Source: Xanthomonas sp. CFBP 8443
GTDB lineage: Bacteria; Pseudomonadota; Gammaproteobacteria; Xanthomonadales; Xanthomonadaceae
DNA: 64,000 nucleotides
Assembly: GCF_025666195.1 (NCBI RefSeq)
Contig: NZ_CP102592.1
Location: 1,426,001-1,490,000 of the forward strand
Direction of reading: 5' to 3'
The number at the start of each line of letters is the position of its first letter. Positions within the stretch are counted from its first letter, which is position 1. The position numbers and the translations under genes are program-made. Below the pieces are notes generated by a model. The model searched no databases, was not told the DNA's origin, and was given only the letters and a program-made list of their open reading frames with translations. Below are positions 25,579 through 34,314 of this stretch, in pieces.

Positions 25579-26745
25579 ATGCACGACCCATCCTCACCCG
25601 CCGCCACTTCCGCCAGTTCCCCCGCGCTGCAGACCGGGATCGGCGCCACCCGCGCCATGTTCCTGCTGTCGGGCATGGCGATGGCCGCGTGGGCGCCGAT
25701 GGTGCCGTACGTCAAGGCGCGCTTCGCCCTGGACGACGCGCGCCTGGGCCTGGTGCTGCTGGCGTTCGGCGCCGGCTCGGTGGTAGCGATGCCGCTGGGC
25801 GGAGTGCTGAGCCATCGCTTCGGCGCCCGCGCGGTGATCGTGACCAGCGCGCTGGCGCTGTGCCTGGCGCTGCCGGCGGTGGCGCTGGCGCCGAGCGTGC
25901 CGCTGCTGGTCGTGGCGCTGCTGTACTTCAGCGCCGCGCTGGGCGCGCTCGACGTGTCGATGAATGCGCACGCGGTGGAAGCGGAAAAGCGCGTCGGCCG
26001 CGCTGCAATGTCCGGTTTCCATGGCGTGTTCAGCGTCGGCGGGTTGCTCGGCGCCGCCGGCATGAGCGCGCTGCTCGGCAGCGGTGCGCCGCTGCTGGCC
26101 TGCACGCTGCTGGTCTCGGCGCTGCTGCTGGGGCTGTTGCTGTGGCAGCGCGGCGGGCTGCTGCGGCAGGCGTCGCCGTCGGCCGAGGCGGTGCCGCTGC
26201 GGCTGCCGCGCGGGCCGGTGCTGGTGCTGGGCGCGCTGTGCTTCATCTGCCTGCTGGCGGAGGGCGCGATGCTCGACTGGAGCGCGGTGCTGCTGCGCGA
26301 GCACCACGGCATGACGCCGGGCGCGGCGGGCATGGGCTACGCCGCGTTCTCGGTGGCGATGGCGCTGGGCCGGCTGACCGGCGACCGCATCGTGGCGCGG
26401 CTGGGGCCGTCGCGCACCGTCGGCATCGGCGCCGCGCTGGCTGCCGCCGGCCTGCTGTTGGCCAGTGTCGGCAGCTCCGCCAGCAGCGGCCTGCTCGGCT
26501 GCGTGCTGGTCGGCCTGGGCGCCTCCAACCTGGTGCCGGTGATGTTCGGCGCCGCCGGGCGCATGCCGGGCACCTCGCCGGCGGTGGCGCTGGCGACATT
26601 GACCACGCTCGGCTATACCGGCCTGCTCGCCGGGCCGGCGCTGATTGGTTTCCTCGCCCACGCCAGCAGCCTGCCGGTGGCGCTGTGGGCGGTGGCGGGG
26701 CTGTTGCTGCTGGTGGCCGCCGGCGCGCGCCTGGTCCGTCGTTGA
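25579..26745 (+). CDS. Major facilitator superfamily transporter
   Basis: 388 residues with about 12 hydrophobic segments. It starts at the ATG at 25579 behind CAGGAG. MFS landmarks are AWAPMVPYVKARF, the loop 2-3 region GGVLSHRFGARAVI and the second-half ALGRLTGDRIVARLG. It resembles the YbjJ/fucose-permease-like group, often annotated as sugar or unknown exporters. The substrate is not determinable. It is followed 23 nt later by a HAD phosphatase and then a DeoR-type regulator, an arrangement that suggests a small sugar or sugar-phosphate system controlled by the regulator. Confidence 0.88.
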   Translation: MHDPSSPAATSASSPALQTGIGATRAMFLLSGMAMAAWAPMVPYVKARFALDDARLGLVLLAFGAGSVVAMPLGGVLSHRFGARAVIVTSALALCLALPAVALAPSVPLLVVALLYFSAALGALDVSMNAHAVEAEKRVGRAAMSGFHGVFSVGGLLGAAGMSALLGSGAPLLACTLLVSALLLGLLLWQRGGLLRQASPSAEAVPLRLPRGPVLVLGALCFICLLAEGAMLDWSAVLLREHHGMTPGAAGMGYAAFSVAMALGRLTGDRIVARLGPSRTVGIGAALAAAGLLLASVGSSASSGLLGCVLVGLGASNLVPVMFGAAGRMPGTSPAVALATLTTLGYTGLLAGPALIGFLAHASSLPVALWAVAGLLLLVAAGARLVRR

Positions 26746-26768
26746 ATCCCCTGTCCCTGGAGCCCGTC

Positions 26769-27425
26769 ATGTCCGCGCCCGCATCTCCGTCCACGCCCCG
26801 CATCGACACCGTCGTGTTCGATCTCGGCGGCGTGCTGATCGATTGGAATCCGCGCCACCTGTACCGCCGCCTGTTCGACGACGAAACCGCGATGGAAGCG
26901 TTCCTGAGCGAGGTCTGCAGCCCGCAATGGAACGAGCGCCAGGACGCCGGACGACCGTGGCACGAGGCGGTGGCCGAACTCAGCGCGCTGCATCCGGCGC
27001 ATGCGTCGCTGATCGCGGCCTACCACGCGCGCTGGCCGGAGATGCTCGGCGGTGCGATGGAGGAGACGGTGGCGGTGCTGGAGGAACTGCGCGGGCAGGA
27101 CCTGCGGCTGTACGCGCTGACCAACTGGTCGCACGAGACCTTCCCGGTGGCGCGCGAACGCTACCCGTTCCTGCAATGGTTCGATGGCGTGCTGGTCTCC
27201 GGCGAGGAGCGGCTGGTGAAGCCGGACCCGGCGATCTTCGCGCTGCTGTGCGAGCGCTTTGCGATCGAACCGGCGCGCGCGGTGTTCATCGACGACGCGC
27301 CGCGCAACGTGCACGCCGCCGCGGGCATGGGCATGCACGCGCTGCAGTTCTGCGACGCGCCTGGCTTGCGCCGCGACCTGGCCGCGCTGGGCCTGCCGCT
27401 GCGCGACGCCGGGCAGGCGCCGTGA
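26769..27425 (+). CDS. HAD-family hydrolase (YihX-like phosphatase)
   Basis: 218 residues. HAD motif I is VVFDLGGVLIDWNP, motif II is LTNWSHETF, and motif III/IV is VKPDPAIF then VFIDDAPRNVHAAAGMG. The LGGVLIDWNPRHLYRRLF opening is typical of the YihX/haloacid-dehalogenase-like phosphatases acting on sugar phosphates. The ATG at 26769 follows the transporter stop by 23 nt, and the stop overlaps the next start (GTGA). The substrate is unknown; the company of a transporter and a sugar-type regulator suggests a phosphosugar. Confidence 0.9.
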   Translation: MSAPASPSTPRIDTVVFDLGGVLIDWNPRHLYRRLFDDETAMEAFLSEVCSPQWNERQDAGRPWHEAVAELSALHPAHASLIAAYHARWPEMLGGAMEETVAVLEELRGQDLRLYALTNWSHETFPVARERYPFLQWFDGVLVSGEERLVKPDPAIFALLCERFAIEPARAVFIDDAPRNVHAAAGMGMHALQFCDAPGLRRDLAALGLPLRDAGQAP

Positions 27426-28225
27426 GCACCGAACTGGACACGCTGCCGCAGGAGCGCCAGCAGGCGATCCTGCAGCGCCTGCGCGAGCACGGCCGGGTGG
27501 TGGCGGCGGAACTGGCGGCGCGCTTCGGCGTCTCCGAGGATTCGATCCGCCGCGACCTGCGCGAGCTCGCCGCGCAGGGGCTGTGCCGACGCGTCTACGG
27601 TGGCGCGCTGCTGCCCACGCCCGGCTTCGCGCCGTTGCCGCAGCGGCGCGAGGAGCATGCCGAGCGCAAGCAGGCATTGGCGCAGGCGGCCGCGGCGCTG
27701 GTGCGACCCGGGCAGGTGCTGCTGATCGACGCCGGCTCCACCAACAGCGCCATCGCCGCTGCGTTGCCGCTACGTCAAGGCCTGACCGTGGTCACCAACG
27801 CGCCGGACATCGCCCAATTGCTGATGCCGCGCGAGGGCTTCGAGATCCTGCTGATCGGTGGCCGCGTCGATCCGCGCATCGGCGCGGCGGTGGGCGCGCA
27901 GGCGCTGCAGCAGCTGCGCCAGGTCCACGCCGATCTGTGTTTTCCCGGCGCCTGCGCGATCGATGCCGAGCGCGGGCTGTGGGGCGTGGATGGGGAGGAG
28001 GCGTTGTTCAAGCGCACGATGATCGAGGCCAGCGGCGAGACCGCGGTGGTGGTTACCATGGACAAGCTCGGCGCGCTCGCGCCGCACCTGGTGGCCGCGG
28101 TCGCGGCGATCGATCATCTGGTGGTGGAGCACGATGCGGCGCAGGCGCTGTGCGCGCCGTTCCTGGCGCAGGCGGTGCAATTGCACCGCGCGGATGCGCC
28201 GACGCTGCCGCAGCAGGCAAAATAG
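27422..28225 (+). CDS. DeoR-family transcriptional regulator
   Basis: 267 residues from the GTG at 27422, which overlaps the HAD stop. The N-terminal DeoR helix-turn-helix is RQQAILQRLREHGRVVAAEL then FGVSEDSIRRDLRELAAQGL with YGGALLP directly after, the standard DeoR signature. The effector domain has the phosphosugar-isomerase-like fold (LLIDAGSTNSAIAAAL, VVTNAPDIAQLL, LLIGGRVDPRIGAAVG). It likely senses a phosphosugar and regulates its own operon through the repeats at 25494-25537. It is the third gene of the block that separates the alpha-2-macroglobulin gene from pbpC. Confidence 0.92.
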   Translation: MSTELDTLPQERQQAILQRLREHGRVVAAELAARFGVSEDSIRRDLRELAAQGLCRRVYGGALLPTPGFAPLPQRREEHAERKQALAQAAAALVRPGQVLLIDAGSTNSAIAAALPLRQGLTVVTNAPDIAQLLMPREGFEILLIGGRVDPRIGAAVGAQALQQLRQVHADLCFPGACAIDAERGLWGVDGEEALFKRTMIEASGETAVVVTMDKLGALAPHLVAAVAAIDHLVVEHDAAQALCAPFLAQAVQLHRADAPTLPQQAK

Positions 28226-28246
28226 CCGCTTCCACCGGGAGCCCGC

Positions 28247-30649
28247 ATGTCACAGGACGTATCCGCCGCCACGCCGCCCGCGCGGCGCACCCGGCGCTGG
28301 ACGCGCCTGCTGCCATGTCTGCCATGGCTGCGCTGGGGCACGGTGGCGTTGCTGGCCACGCTGTTGCTGCTGGACCTGGCGTTCCCGCTGCCGCTGCCGA
28401 AATCGCGCGACACCTCGACCCTGGTGGTGGCCGCCGACGGCACGCCGCTGCGCGCCTTCGCCGACGGCAATGGCGTGTGGCGCTATCCGGCCACCCCGCA
28501 GAGCGTCTCGCCGCTGTACCTGCAGGCGCTGCTGAACTACGAAGACCGCTGGTTCTGGCATCACCCCGGGGTCAACCCGTGGGCGCTGCTGCGCGCCGGC
28601 AAGCAGTGGCTGTTCTCGCGCCGCATCGTCTCCGGCGGTTCCACCCTGACCATGCAGGTGGCGCGGATCCTGATGCCGGACAACGCCAGCACGCGCACGC
28701 CGCTGGGCAAGCTGCAGCAGCTGCTGCGCGCGCTTCAGCTGGAAGTGCACCTGAGCAAGCGCCAGATCCTGCAGCTGTACCTGGAGCGTGCGCCCTACGG
28801 CGGCACCATCGAAGGCGTGGACGCGGCGAGCTGGGCCTACCTGGGCAAGCCGGCGGCGCGGCTGTCGCAGGCCGAGGCGGCGCTGCTGGCGGTGTTGCCG
28901 CAGGCGCCGAGCCGGCTGCGTCCGGACCGGCACCCGGAGGCTGCGCGCGTGGCGCGCGACAAGGTACTCGAGCGCATGGTCGACCTGCACGTGTGGTCGC
29001 GCGAGCAGGTCGACGATGCACGCATCGAGCCGGTGGTGGCGCGTTCGCTGCAGTCGCCGATGCACGCCGCGCTGTTGGCCGAACGCCTGCGCCGGCAGTC
29101 GCCGCGCGCCGCGCACATCGTCTCCACCATCGATGCCGACCTGCAGCGCACCCTGGAGGACCGGGTCAGCGCGTACTTCTCGCAGCTGCCGGAGCGCACG
29201 TCCGCGGCGCTGCTGGTGGTCGACAACCGCGACCTGCAGGCGCGCGCCTACATCGGTTCGGTGGTGTTCGGCGACCGCAAGCGGCTCGGCGACGTGGATA
29301 TGGTGCAGGCCTGGCGCTCGCCCGGCTCCACGCTCAAGCCGTTCCTGTACGGCATGGCCCTGGACGACGGCCTGATCCATTCCGAAAGCCTGCTGGTGGA
29401 TGCGCCGCAGAGCTTCGGCGATTACCGCCCCGGCAACTTCGACGAGGCGTTCAACGGCCCGGTCGGCGCGGCCAGCGCCTTGCGCCTGTCGTTGAACGTG
29501 CCGGCGGTGGACCTGCTCGAGCGGGTCGGGCCGGCGCGCTTCGCCGCGCGTCTGGACAACGCCGGCATCGGCCTGAAGTTCCCGCGCGGCAGCACCCCGA
29601 ACCTGGCGCTGATCCTCGGCGGCACCGGCGCGCAGCTGGAGGAACTGGTCGGCGCCTTCGCCGCGCTGAACCGCGACGGCATCGCCGGGCACGTGCGTTA
29701 TACCCCGACCGACAAGACCATCGATCGGCGGCTGATGTCGCCGGGCGCGGCGTGGATCGTGCGCGAGATCCTCGAGGCCAATCCGCGACCCGGCTACGGT
29801 GTCGGCACCTTCGACGTCGGCACGCGCCCGCGGGTGGCGTGGAAGACCGGCACCAGCTATGGCTACCGCGATGCGTGGGCGATCGGCAGCACCCGTCGCT
29901 ACACGGTCGGGGTCTGGGTCGGGCGTCCGGACGGCACACCGCTGCCCGGCCAGTACGGCGCGGTGACCGCGCTGCCGCTGATGTTCGAGACCATCGACAG
30001 CCTGCCGCGCGCGCGCGGCGACAACGCGCCGCGGCCGATGCCGGGCAACGTGCAGCAGCTGGACGTGTGCTGGCCGCTGGGCATCGCCGCCGAGCAGACC
30101 CCGCCGGCGCTGTGCCAGCGACGCTTTCCGGCGTACGCGCTGGACGGCGCGGTGCCGCCGACCTTCGCCGAGCGCGACGCGCGGCTGTGGAGTGCCGGCC
30201 GCGACACGGTGCAGGTGGATGCGCGCAGCGGCCTGCGCCTGTCGCCCGATTGCGCGCGGCCGCACCAGGCCGTGCAGCGCGAACTCGCGCGCTGGCCGGC
30301 GCTGCTGACGCCATGGCTGCATGCCAGCGAACGCCAGGCCGGACAACTGCCCGCCCTGGCGCCGGACTGCCGCGACGACGGCCGCGGCGGCAACGACGTG
30401 CTGCGCATCGAAGGGCTCAACGACCGCGCCACCCTGGCGCGCGCGCCGGGCAGCCCCAGCGTGCGCCTGCAGGTGCGCGCACTGGGCACCACCGCGCCAG
30501 TGGACTGGCTGCTGGACGGACGCTGGATCGCGCGCACGGAGGGCGCGCGCAACTTCCAGCGCGACTTCGCCGATGCCGGCGAGCACACCCTGACCGCGCT
30601 GGCCAGTAACGGCGCCTGGACCCAGGTGCGGTTCCGGGTGTTGCATTGA
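28247..30649 (+). CDS. pbpC: Penicillin-binding protein 1C
   Basis: Bifunctional peptidoglycan synthase, 800 residues, one N-terminal membrane helix (GTVALLATLLLLDLAF). The GT51 transglycosylase has the catalytic Glu99 (LLNYEDRWFWHHPGVNP) and GGSTLTMQVARIL. The transpeptidase domain has the SxxK Ser361 (SPGSTLKPF), an SLN motif (LRLSLNVPAV) and KTGTS at Lys533. A C-terminal BiPBP domain (residues about 690-800) with immunoglobulin-like character completes the 1C architecture. It is separated from the regulator stop by 21 nt. PbpC usually travels with an alpha-2-macroglobulin gene, present upstream at 20094. Confidence 0.95.
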   Translation: MSQDVSAATPPARRTRRWTRLLPCLPWLRWGTVALLATLLLLDLAFPLPLPKSRDTSTLVVAADGTPLRAFADGNGVWRYPATPQSVSPLYLQALLNYEDRWFWHHPGVNPWALLRAGKQWLFSRRIVSGGSTLTMQVARILMPDNASTRTPLGKLQQLLRALQLEVHLSKRQILQLYLERAPYGGTIEGVDAASWAYLGKPAARLSQAEAALLAVLPQAPSRLRPDRHPEAARVARDKVLERMVDLHVWSREQVDDARIEPVVARSLQSPMHAALLAERLRRQSPRAAHIVSTIDADLQRTLEDRVSAYFSQLPERTSAALLVVDNRDLQARAYIGSVVFGDRKRLGDVDMVQAWRSPGSTLKPFLYGMALDDGLIHSESLLVDAPQSFGDYRPGNFDEAFNGPVGAASALRLSLNVPAVDLLERVGPARFAARLDNAGIGLKFPRGSTPNLALILGGTGAQLEELVGAFAALNRDGIAGHVRYTPTDKTIDRRLMSPGAAWIVREILEANPRPGYGVGTFDVGTRPRVAWKTGTSYGYRDAWAIGSTRRYTVGVWVGRPDGTPLPGQYGAVTALPLMFETIDSLPRARGDNAPRPMPGNVQQLDVCWPLGIAAEQTPPALCQRRFPAYALDGAVPPTFAERDARLWSAGRDTVQVDARSGLRLSPDCARPHQAVQRELARWPALLTPWLHASERQAGQLPALAPDCRDDGRGGNDVLRIEGLNDRATLARAPGSPSVRLQVRALGTTAPVDWLLDGRWIARTEGARNFQRDFADAGEHTLTALASNGAWTQVRFRVLH

Positions 30650-30720
30650 GTGTGTCGCTGCGCGAAGCGCGCAGTTCTGGAGGCGCGGCTTCGCCAGTGC
30701 CATCCACAGCTGGCGGCTCA

Positions 30721-31210
30721 TTGTGGGAGCGACTTCAGTCGCGACGGGCTTTACCGGTAGCCCTCCGTCGCGACTGAAGTCACTCCTACAAGGGTGCTGT
30801 CGTTGTATGCGAAAGGTGTGGTTACGAAGGTTGCCGATGTGTTCGTGGCGTGCTTGCGAGGGGAGGCGGCATCCGAGACGCATCTCCCCTGTAGGAGCGG
30901 CTTCAGCCGCGACAGGCACTGCGGAGGGGTCCTGTCGCGGCTGAAGCCGCTCCTACAAAAGCGCGCCCGGTGGGTGGCATCTGGCTGCCGCGCGTCGCGA
31001 CTGAAGTCGCTCCCACAGGAGTGCTCCGGTTGCCTGCGAAAGGTGGGGGTGTGCGAACGACCGCCGATGTTTGTCGCGGCGTCCTTGCGAACGGAGAAGG
31101 CGTCCGAAGATGCGTCTCCCCTGTAGGAGCGGCTTCAGCCGCGACAGGTACTGCGGAGGGATGATGTCGCGGCTGAAGCCGCTCCTACAGAAAGCGCCGC
31201 TCCTACAGAA
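30721..31210. repeat. Second array of palindromic repeats
   Basis: Convergent pairs of the main repeat lie at 30722-30790 (variant with TGTGGGAGCGACTTCAGTC), 30890-30956 and 31121-31188, with single copies at 30994-31019 and 31196-31206. The parts between pairs are also similar: the stretches starting near 30807 and 31034 (TGCGAAAGGTG... to ...GCGTCTCCC) are diverged copies, giving a second composite unit with a period of about 231 bp. There is no gene in 30650-31344. Confidence 0.9.
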
Positions 31211-31287
31211 AAGCGGCCTTGGGCAGCGAGGCAGGGCCGGCAGACAAAAAAGTAGCGGCGGCGGGCGGAAAGTGGTGTCCGGCACGC

Positions 31288-31316
31288 AAAAAAGCGCCCG
31301 GCAGGTGCCGGGCGCT
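31288..31316 (-). terminator. Terminator of the peroxiredoxin/ferritin-like operon
   Basis: On the minus strand AGCGCCCGGCA / TGCCGGGCGCT forms a perfect hairpin followed by TTTTTT, 29 nt beyond the stop of the ferritin-like gene. Confidence 0.9.
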
Positions 31317-31344
31317 GGGGTTTCGGTGCAGACAGCCGGGCGGA

Positions 31345-31920
31345 TTACTTCCCGATCCAGCCTTCCAGCATGTCCGAGAACTCGTCGGCATGCTCTTCTT
31401 CCTGGGCCAGGATCTGCTCCAGGATGCGCTTGGTGGTGGTGTCCTTGTCGCCGACGAAGTTGATCATCTCGCGGTAGCTGTCGATGGCGATGCGCTCGGC
31501 GATCAGGTTCTCCTTGACCATGTCGCGCAGGTCCTCGCCTTCCTTGTACTCGGCGTGCGAACGCGCGGTCAGGGTGTCGGGGTTGAGGTCCGGTTCGCCG
31601 CCCAGCTGCACGATGCGCTCGGCCAGCTTGTGCGCGTGTTCCTGCTCCTGCTGCGCGTGCTCCAGGAACTCGGCCTTGACCGAGTCGGCGAGCATGCCCG
31701 AGGCCATGAAGTAGTGGCGGTAGTAGCGCAGCACGCACACGTATTCGGTGGCCAGCGCGTCGTTGAGCAGCTTGATCACCGCCTCGCGGTCGGCGCTGTA
31801 GCTCTTGGTGATCGCGCCGTCCTCGATGCTCTGGCGGGCGTTGGCGCGCAGCGTGGCGGTATCGGTGAGGCCGCTGGTGTTCTGCAGCGGCTTGGCGTCG
31901 TTGGCTGGCTGGTTGGACAT
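31345..31920 (-). CDS. Ferritin-like (bacterioferritin-type) iron-storage protein
   Basis: 191 residues, four-helix ferritin-like fold. Iron ligands appear in order: Glu in LNDALATEYVCVLRYYRH, the EHAQQEQEHAHKLAERI helix, ENLIAERIAIDSYREMI and ILAQEEEHADEFSD, the paired ExxH pattern of a di-iron centre. It is longer than classic bacterioferritin by an N-terminal tail of about 40 residues (DAKPLQNTSGLTDTATLRAN). It lies 35 nt downstream of the peroxiredoxin gene on the same strand and has its own terminator, so the two form an oxidative-stress/iron unit. Haem binding is uncertain. Confidence 0.88.
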   Translation of the reverse strand: MSNQPANDAKPLQNTSGLTDTATLRANARQSIEDGAITKSYSADREAVIKLLNDALATEYVCVLRYYRHYFMASGMLADSVKAEFLEHAQQEQEHAHKLAERIVQLGGEPDLNPDTLTARSHAEYKEGEDLRDMVKENLIAERIAIDSYREMINFVGDKDTTTKRILEQILAQEEEHADEFSDMLEGWIGK

Positions 31921-31955
31921 GGCTGGCCGGTTCCTGTGTGGTGGGAGAAGGGGAG

Positions 31956-32438
31956 TCAGTCGGGGAGATGCTGCAGCACGTAGTCGGCGGCGGAGACCTT
32001 GAATTCGCCCGGCGCCTCGACGAACAGCGCGCGCACCACGCCGTGCTCGGCGTACAGCGCGAAGCGCCGCGCCCGCACGCCCATGCCGTAGCTGCTGGCG
32101 TCCATCTCCAGGCCCAGCGCCTTGGCGAACTCGCCGTTGCCGTCGGACAGCATCTGCAGGCCGTCGGGCACCAGCTGGCTCTTGCCCCAGGCCTGCATCA
32201 CGAACGGGTCGTTGACCGCCATGCAGTACACCTCGATGCCGCGCTTGCGGAACTCCTCGAAGTGCTCGACGTAGCCGGGCAGGTGCTTCTCCGAACAGGT
32301 CGGGGTGAACGCGCCGGGCACCGCGAACAGCAGCACGCGGTGGTCGTCGAACAGCGTGCGGGTGTCCACCTGCTCCACGCCTTCGCGGATGCGTTGCAGG
32401 ACCACTTCGGGAATGCGTTCGCCGGGCTGGATGGGCAT
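31956..32438 (-). CDS. Peroxiredoxin (Prx5 type)
   Basis: 160 residues from MPIQPGERIPEVVL at 32438, preceded by AAGGAG. It reduces peroxides through the peroxidatic Cys in VPGAFTPTCSEKHLPGY, the Prx5 active-site motif with the Thr-x-x-Cys arrangement and a later Arg. GIEVYCMAVNDPFVMQAWG and YGMGVRARRFALY are also diagnostic. An extra Cys in EVYCMAV is common in the family. The reductant, glutathione or glutaredoxin, is inferred. It is the first gene of an operon with the ferritin-like gene. Its promoter region is shared with the divergent hsp20 gene. Confidence 0.93.
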   Translation of the reverse strand: MPIQPGERIPEVVLQRIREGVEQVDTRTLFDDHRVLLFAVPGAFTPTCSEKHLPGYVEHFEEFRKRGIEVYCMAVNDPFVMQAWGKSQLVPDGLQMLSDGNGEFAKALGLEMDASSYGMGVRARRFALYAEHGVVRALFVEAPGEFKVSAADYVLQHLPD

Positions 32439-32497
32439 GTCGGGCTCCTTGGATGAATCGAGTCTAGAAATCGGCATGGAAAGGCAGCGTCAAGGCC

Positions 32498-32525
32498 CTT
32501 GAAAAGCGCAGGCCCATTCCTATCT
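32498..32525 (+). promoter_or_regulatory. Candidate heat-shock (sigma-32) promoter for hsp20
   Basis: CTTGAAA at 32498-32504, then 14 nt, then CCTATCT at 32519-32525. The -35 match to the sigma-32 consensus is exact and the -10 is partial. It lies about 90 bp ahead of the hsp20 start, which fits a heat-induced chaperone gene. Confidence 0.4.
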
Positions 32526-32614
32526 GGCTGGCATGGCGGCCGGCTGCCCCGGCGCCGCGAACCACCCGTCAGGGTCTATCCCATTCACGTTTTCACGTTG
32601 CAGGAGACTACGAG

Positions 32615-33082
32615 ATGAGCATCGTCCGTTATCGCCAGTGGCCGGCCCAGGCCGCATTCCAGAACGAGATCAAGCAGGTGTTCGACCGCTTCTTCGACCC
32701 CAACGGCGGCACCGACGAATCGGCCGTCGTCACCGCGCAGTGGGTGCCGCGCGTGGACATCAAGGAGGAGCCGGAGCGCTTCGTGCTGTACGCCGACCTG
32801 CCGGGCATCGACCCGAGCGAGATCGAGGTGTCGATGGACAAGGGCATCCTGTCGATCAAGGGCGAGCGCAAGAGCGAATCGGCCGCCGACAGCGAGCGCT
32901 TCTCGCGCATCGAGCGCCGCTACGGCAGCTTCCACCGCCGCTTCGCGCTGCCCGACAGCGCCGACCCCGATGGCATTTCCGCCACCGGCTACCATGGCGT
33001 GCTGGAAGTGCGCATCCCCAAGCGCCCGGCGAGCACGCCGCGCCGGATCCAGGTCGACACCGGGGCCACGATCGTGCAGTAA
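32615..33082 (+). CDS. Small heat-shock protein, Hsp20/alpha-crystallin
   Basis: 155 residues, holding-type chaperone. The alpha-crystallin domain runs from about 43 to 140: WVPRVDIKEEPERFVLYADLPGI (split), LSIKGERKSE and the conserved terminal GVLEVRIPK. The short C-terminal tail RRIQV takes the place of the I-x-I oligomerisation motif. The ATG at 32615 follows CAGGAG by 9 nt. It is close to a DnaJ-type gene (137 nt downstream), and a sigma-32-like promoter precedes it. Confidence 0.95.
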   Translation: MSIVRYRQWPAQAAFQNEIKQVFDRFFDPNGGTDESAVVTAQWVPRVDIKEEPERFVLYADLPGIDPSEIEVSMDKGILSIKGERKSESAADSERFSRIERRYGSFHRRFALPDSADPDGISATGYHGVLEVRIPKRPASTPRRIQVDTGATIVQ

Positions 33083-33219
33083 GCGCCCGCCCGCGCCGGC
33101 GTCGCCACGGCGACGCCGCGCCTTCGCGGCCGGCCAGTAGAATGGGCCGGGCGATGGTGCAGAGCATGCAACCGGCCCGTTGCCGCAAGGCGGCGGGCCG
33201 ACTCTTTTTGAGGTGATGG

Positions 33220-34104
33220 ATGGAATTCAAGGATTACTACGCCACCCTGGGCGTGGAGCCCAGCGCGGGCGACGCCGAGATCAAGACCGCGTACCGGCGG
33301 CTGGCGCGCAAATACCATCCCGACGTCAGCAAGGAGGCCGGCGCCGAGGACAAGTTCAAGGCCATCAACGAGGCCTACGAAGCGCTGCGCGATCCGCCTA
33401 AGCGCGCCGCCTACGACCAGCTGCGCGCGCAGGGCTACCGGCCCGGCGAAGAGTTTCAGGCCCCGCCCAACTACGGCGGCGCGCAGGGCTACGACTTCGA
33501 GGAAGTGTTCGGCAACGGCGGCGCCGGCGGCGGCTTCAGCGATTTCTTCGAGAGCCTGTTCGCGCGCCAGCAGCGCGCGCGCCAGGGCGGCGCCGGTCCC
33601 GGTCCGGGCGCCGCCCCGCGTGGCGACACCCGCGCCAAGCTGGCGGTGCCGTTGGAAGCGGTCTACAGTGGCGACAGCGTGCGCATCACCATCAACGGCA
33701 AGCAGCTGGACGTGCGCGTGCCCAAGGGCGTGCGCCCCGGCCAGGTGATCCGGCTGAGCGGGCAGGGCAACGGCGGCAGCAACCTGTTGCTGGAGATCGA
33801 GTACGCCGCGCACCCGCAGTTCGAGGTGGACGGGCTCAACATCCTGTACACCCTGCCGGTGACGCCGTGGCAGGCGGCGCTGGGCACCAGCATCAGCGTG
33901 CCGACCCTGGGCGGTGCGGTGGAGCTGAAGATCCCACCGGAGTCGGACGCCGGGCGCAAGCTGCGCCTGCGCGGCCGCGGCCTGCCGGGCACCACGCCGG
34001 GCGACCAGATCGTCGAACTGGAAGTGCTGGCACCGGCGCCGGAGACCGAGGCGCAGCGCAAGGCGTATCGCACTCTGGCCAAGGCGTTCGGCGAGGCGGT
34101 GTGA
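33220..34104 (+). CDS. cbpA: CbpA-type DnaJ co-chaperone
   Basis: 294 residues. J-domain at 1-66 with His33-Pro-Asp35 (RKYHPDVSKEA). A Gly/Phe-rich linker (about 75-130: FGNGGAGGGFSDFFESLF) follows and then the DnaJ C-terminal substrate domain (LRLRGRGLPGTTPGDQIVELEV). No zinc-finger CxxCxGxG repeats are present, which separates CbpA from DnaJ. It stimulates DnaK ATPase. The ATG at 33220 has GAGGTGA directly upstream. It follows hsp20 on the same strand and may share its transcript. Confidence 0.92.
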   Translation: MEFKDYYATLGVEPSAGDAEIKTAYRRLARKYHPDVSKEAGAEDKFKAINEAYEALRDPPKRAAYDQLRAQGYRPGEEFQAPPNYGGAQGYDFEEVFGNGGAGGGFSDFFESLFARQQRARQGGAGPGPGAAPRGDTRAKLAVPLEAVYSGDSVRITINGKQLDVRVPKGVRPGQVIRLSGQGNGGSNLLLEIEYAAHPQFEVDGLNILYTLPVTPWQAALGTSISVPTLGGAVELKIPPESDAGRKLRLRGRGLPGTTPGDQIVELEVLAPAPETEAQRKAYRTLAKAFGEAV

Positions 34105-34193
34105 GGCCGGGATTCGGCATTGGGGATGAACGGCCTGCCGGCTGTGAAGCGCTTCGGCAGTTTCCCAGGCCTGCCGCGGCGTCTGCTTCCTAT

Positions 34194-34243
34194 GGGAGGG
34201 GCTTCACTGTTAATGCGTCGGGGCTGAAGCCCCTCCTACAAAA
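34194..34243. repeat. Diverged palindromic repeat pair
   Basis: TATGGGAGGGGCTTCACTG and the inverted GGGGCTGAAGCCCCTCCTAC form a hairpin related to the TGTAGGAG family but with GGGGCTTCA in the core. It lies between the convergent cbpA and response-regulator genes. Confidence 0.75.
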
Positions 34244-34314
34244 GCGTTGGGTCGAAGCGCATGCTCGCTTCGGCTGCATCCAATCCCCAATCCCGAATTC
34301 CCAATCCCGGCTCC

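Noticed and set aside
19372..31210. Repeat arrays as possible CRISPR loci
   Set aside because: The repeats are palindromic, in alternating orientation, imperfect and irregularly spaced, with similar rather than unique spacers, and no cas genes are near. They are REP-type elements.
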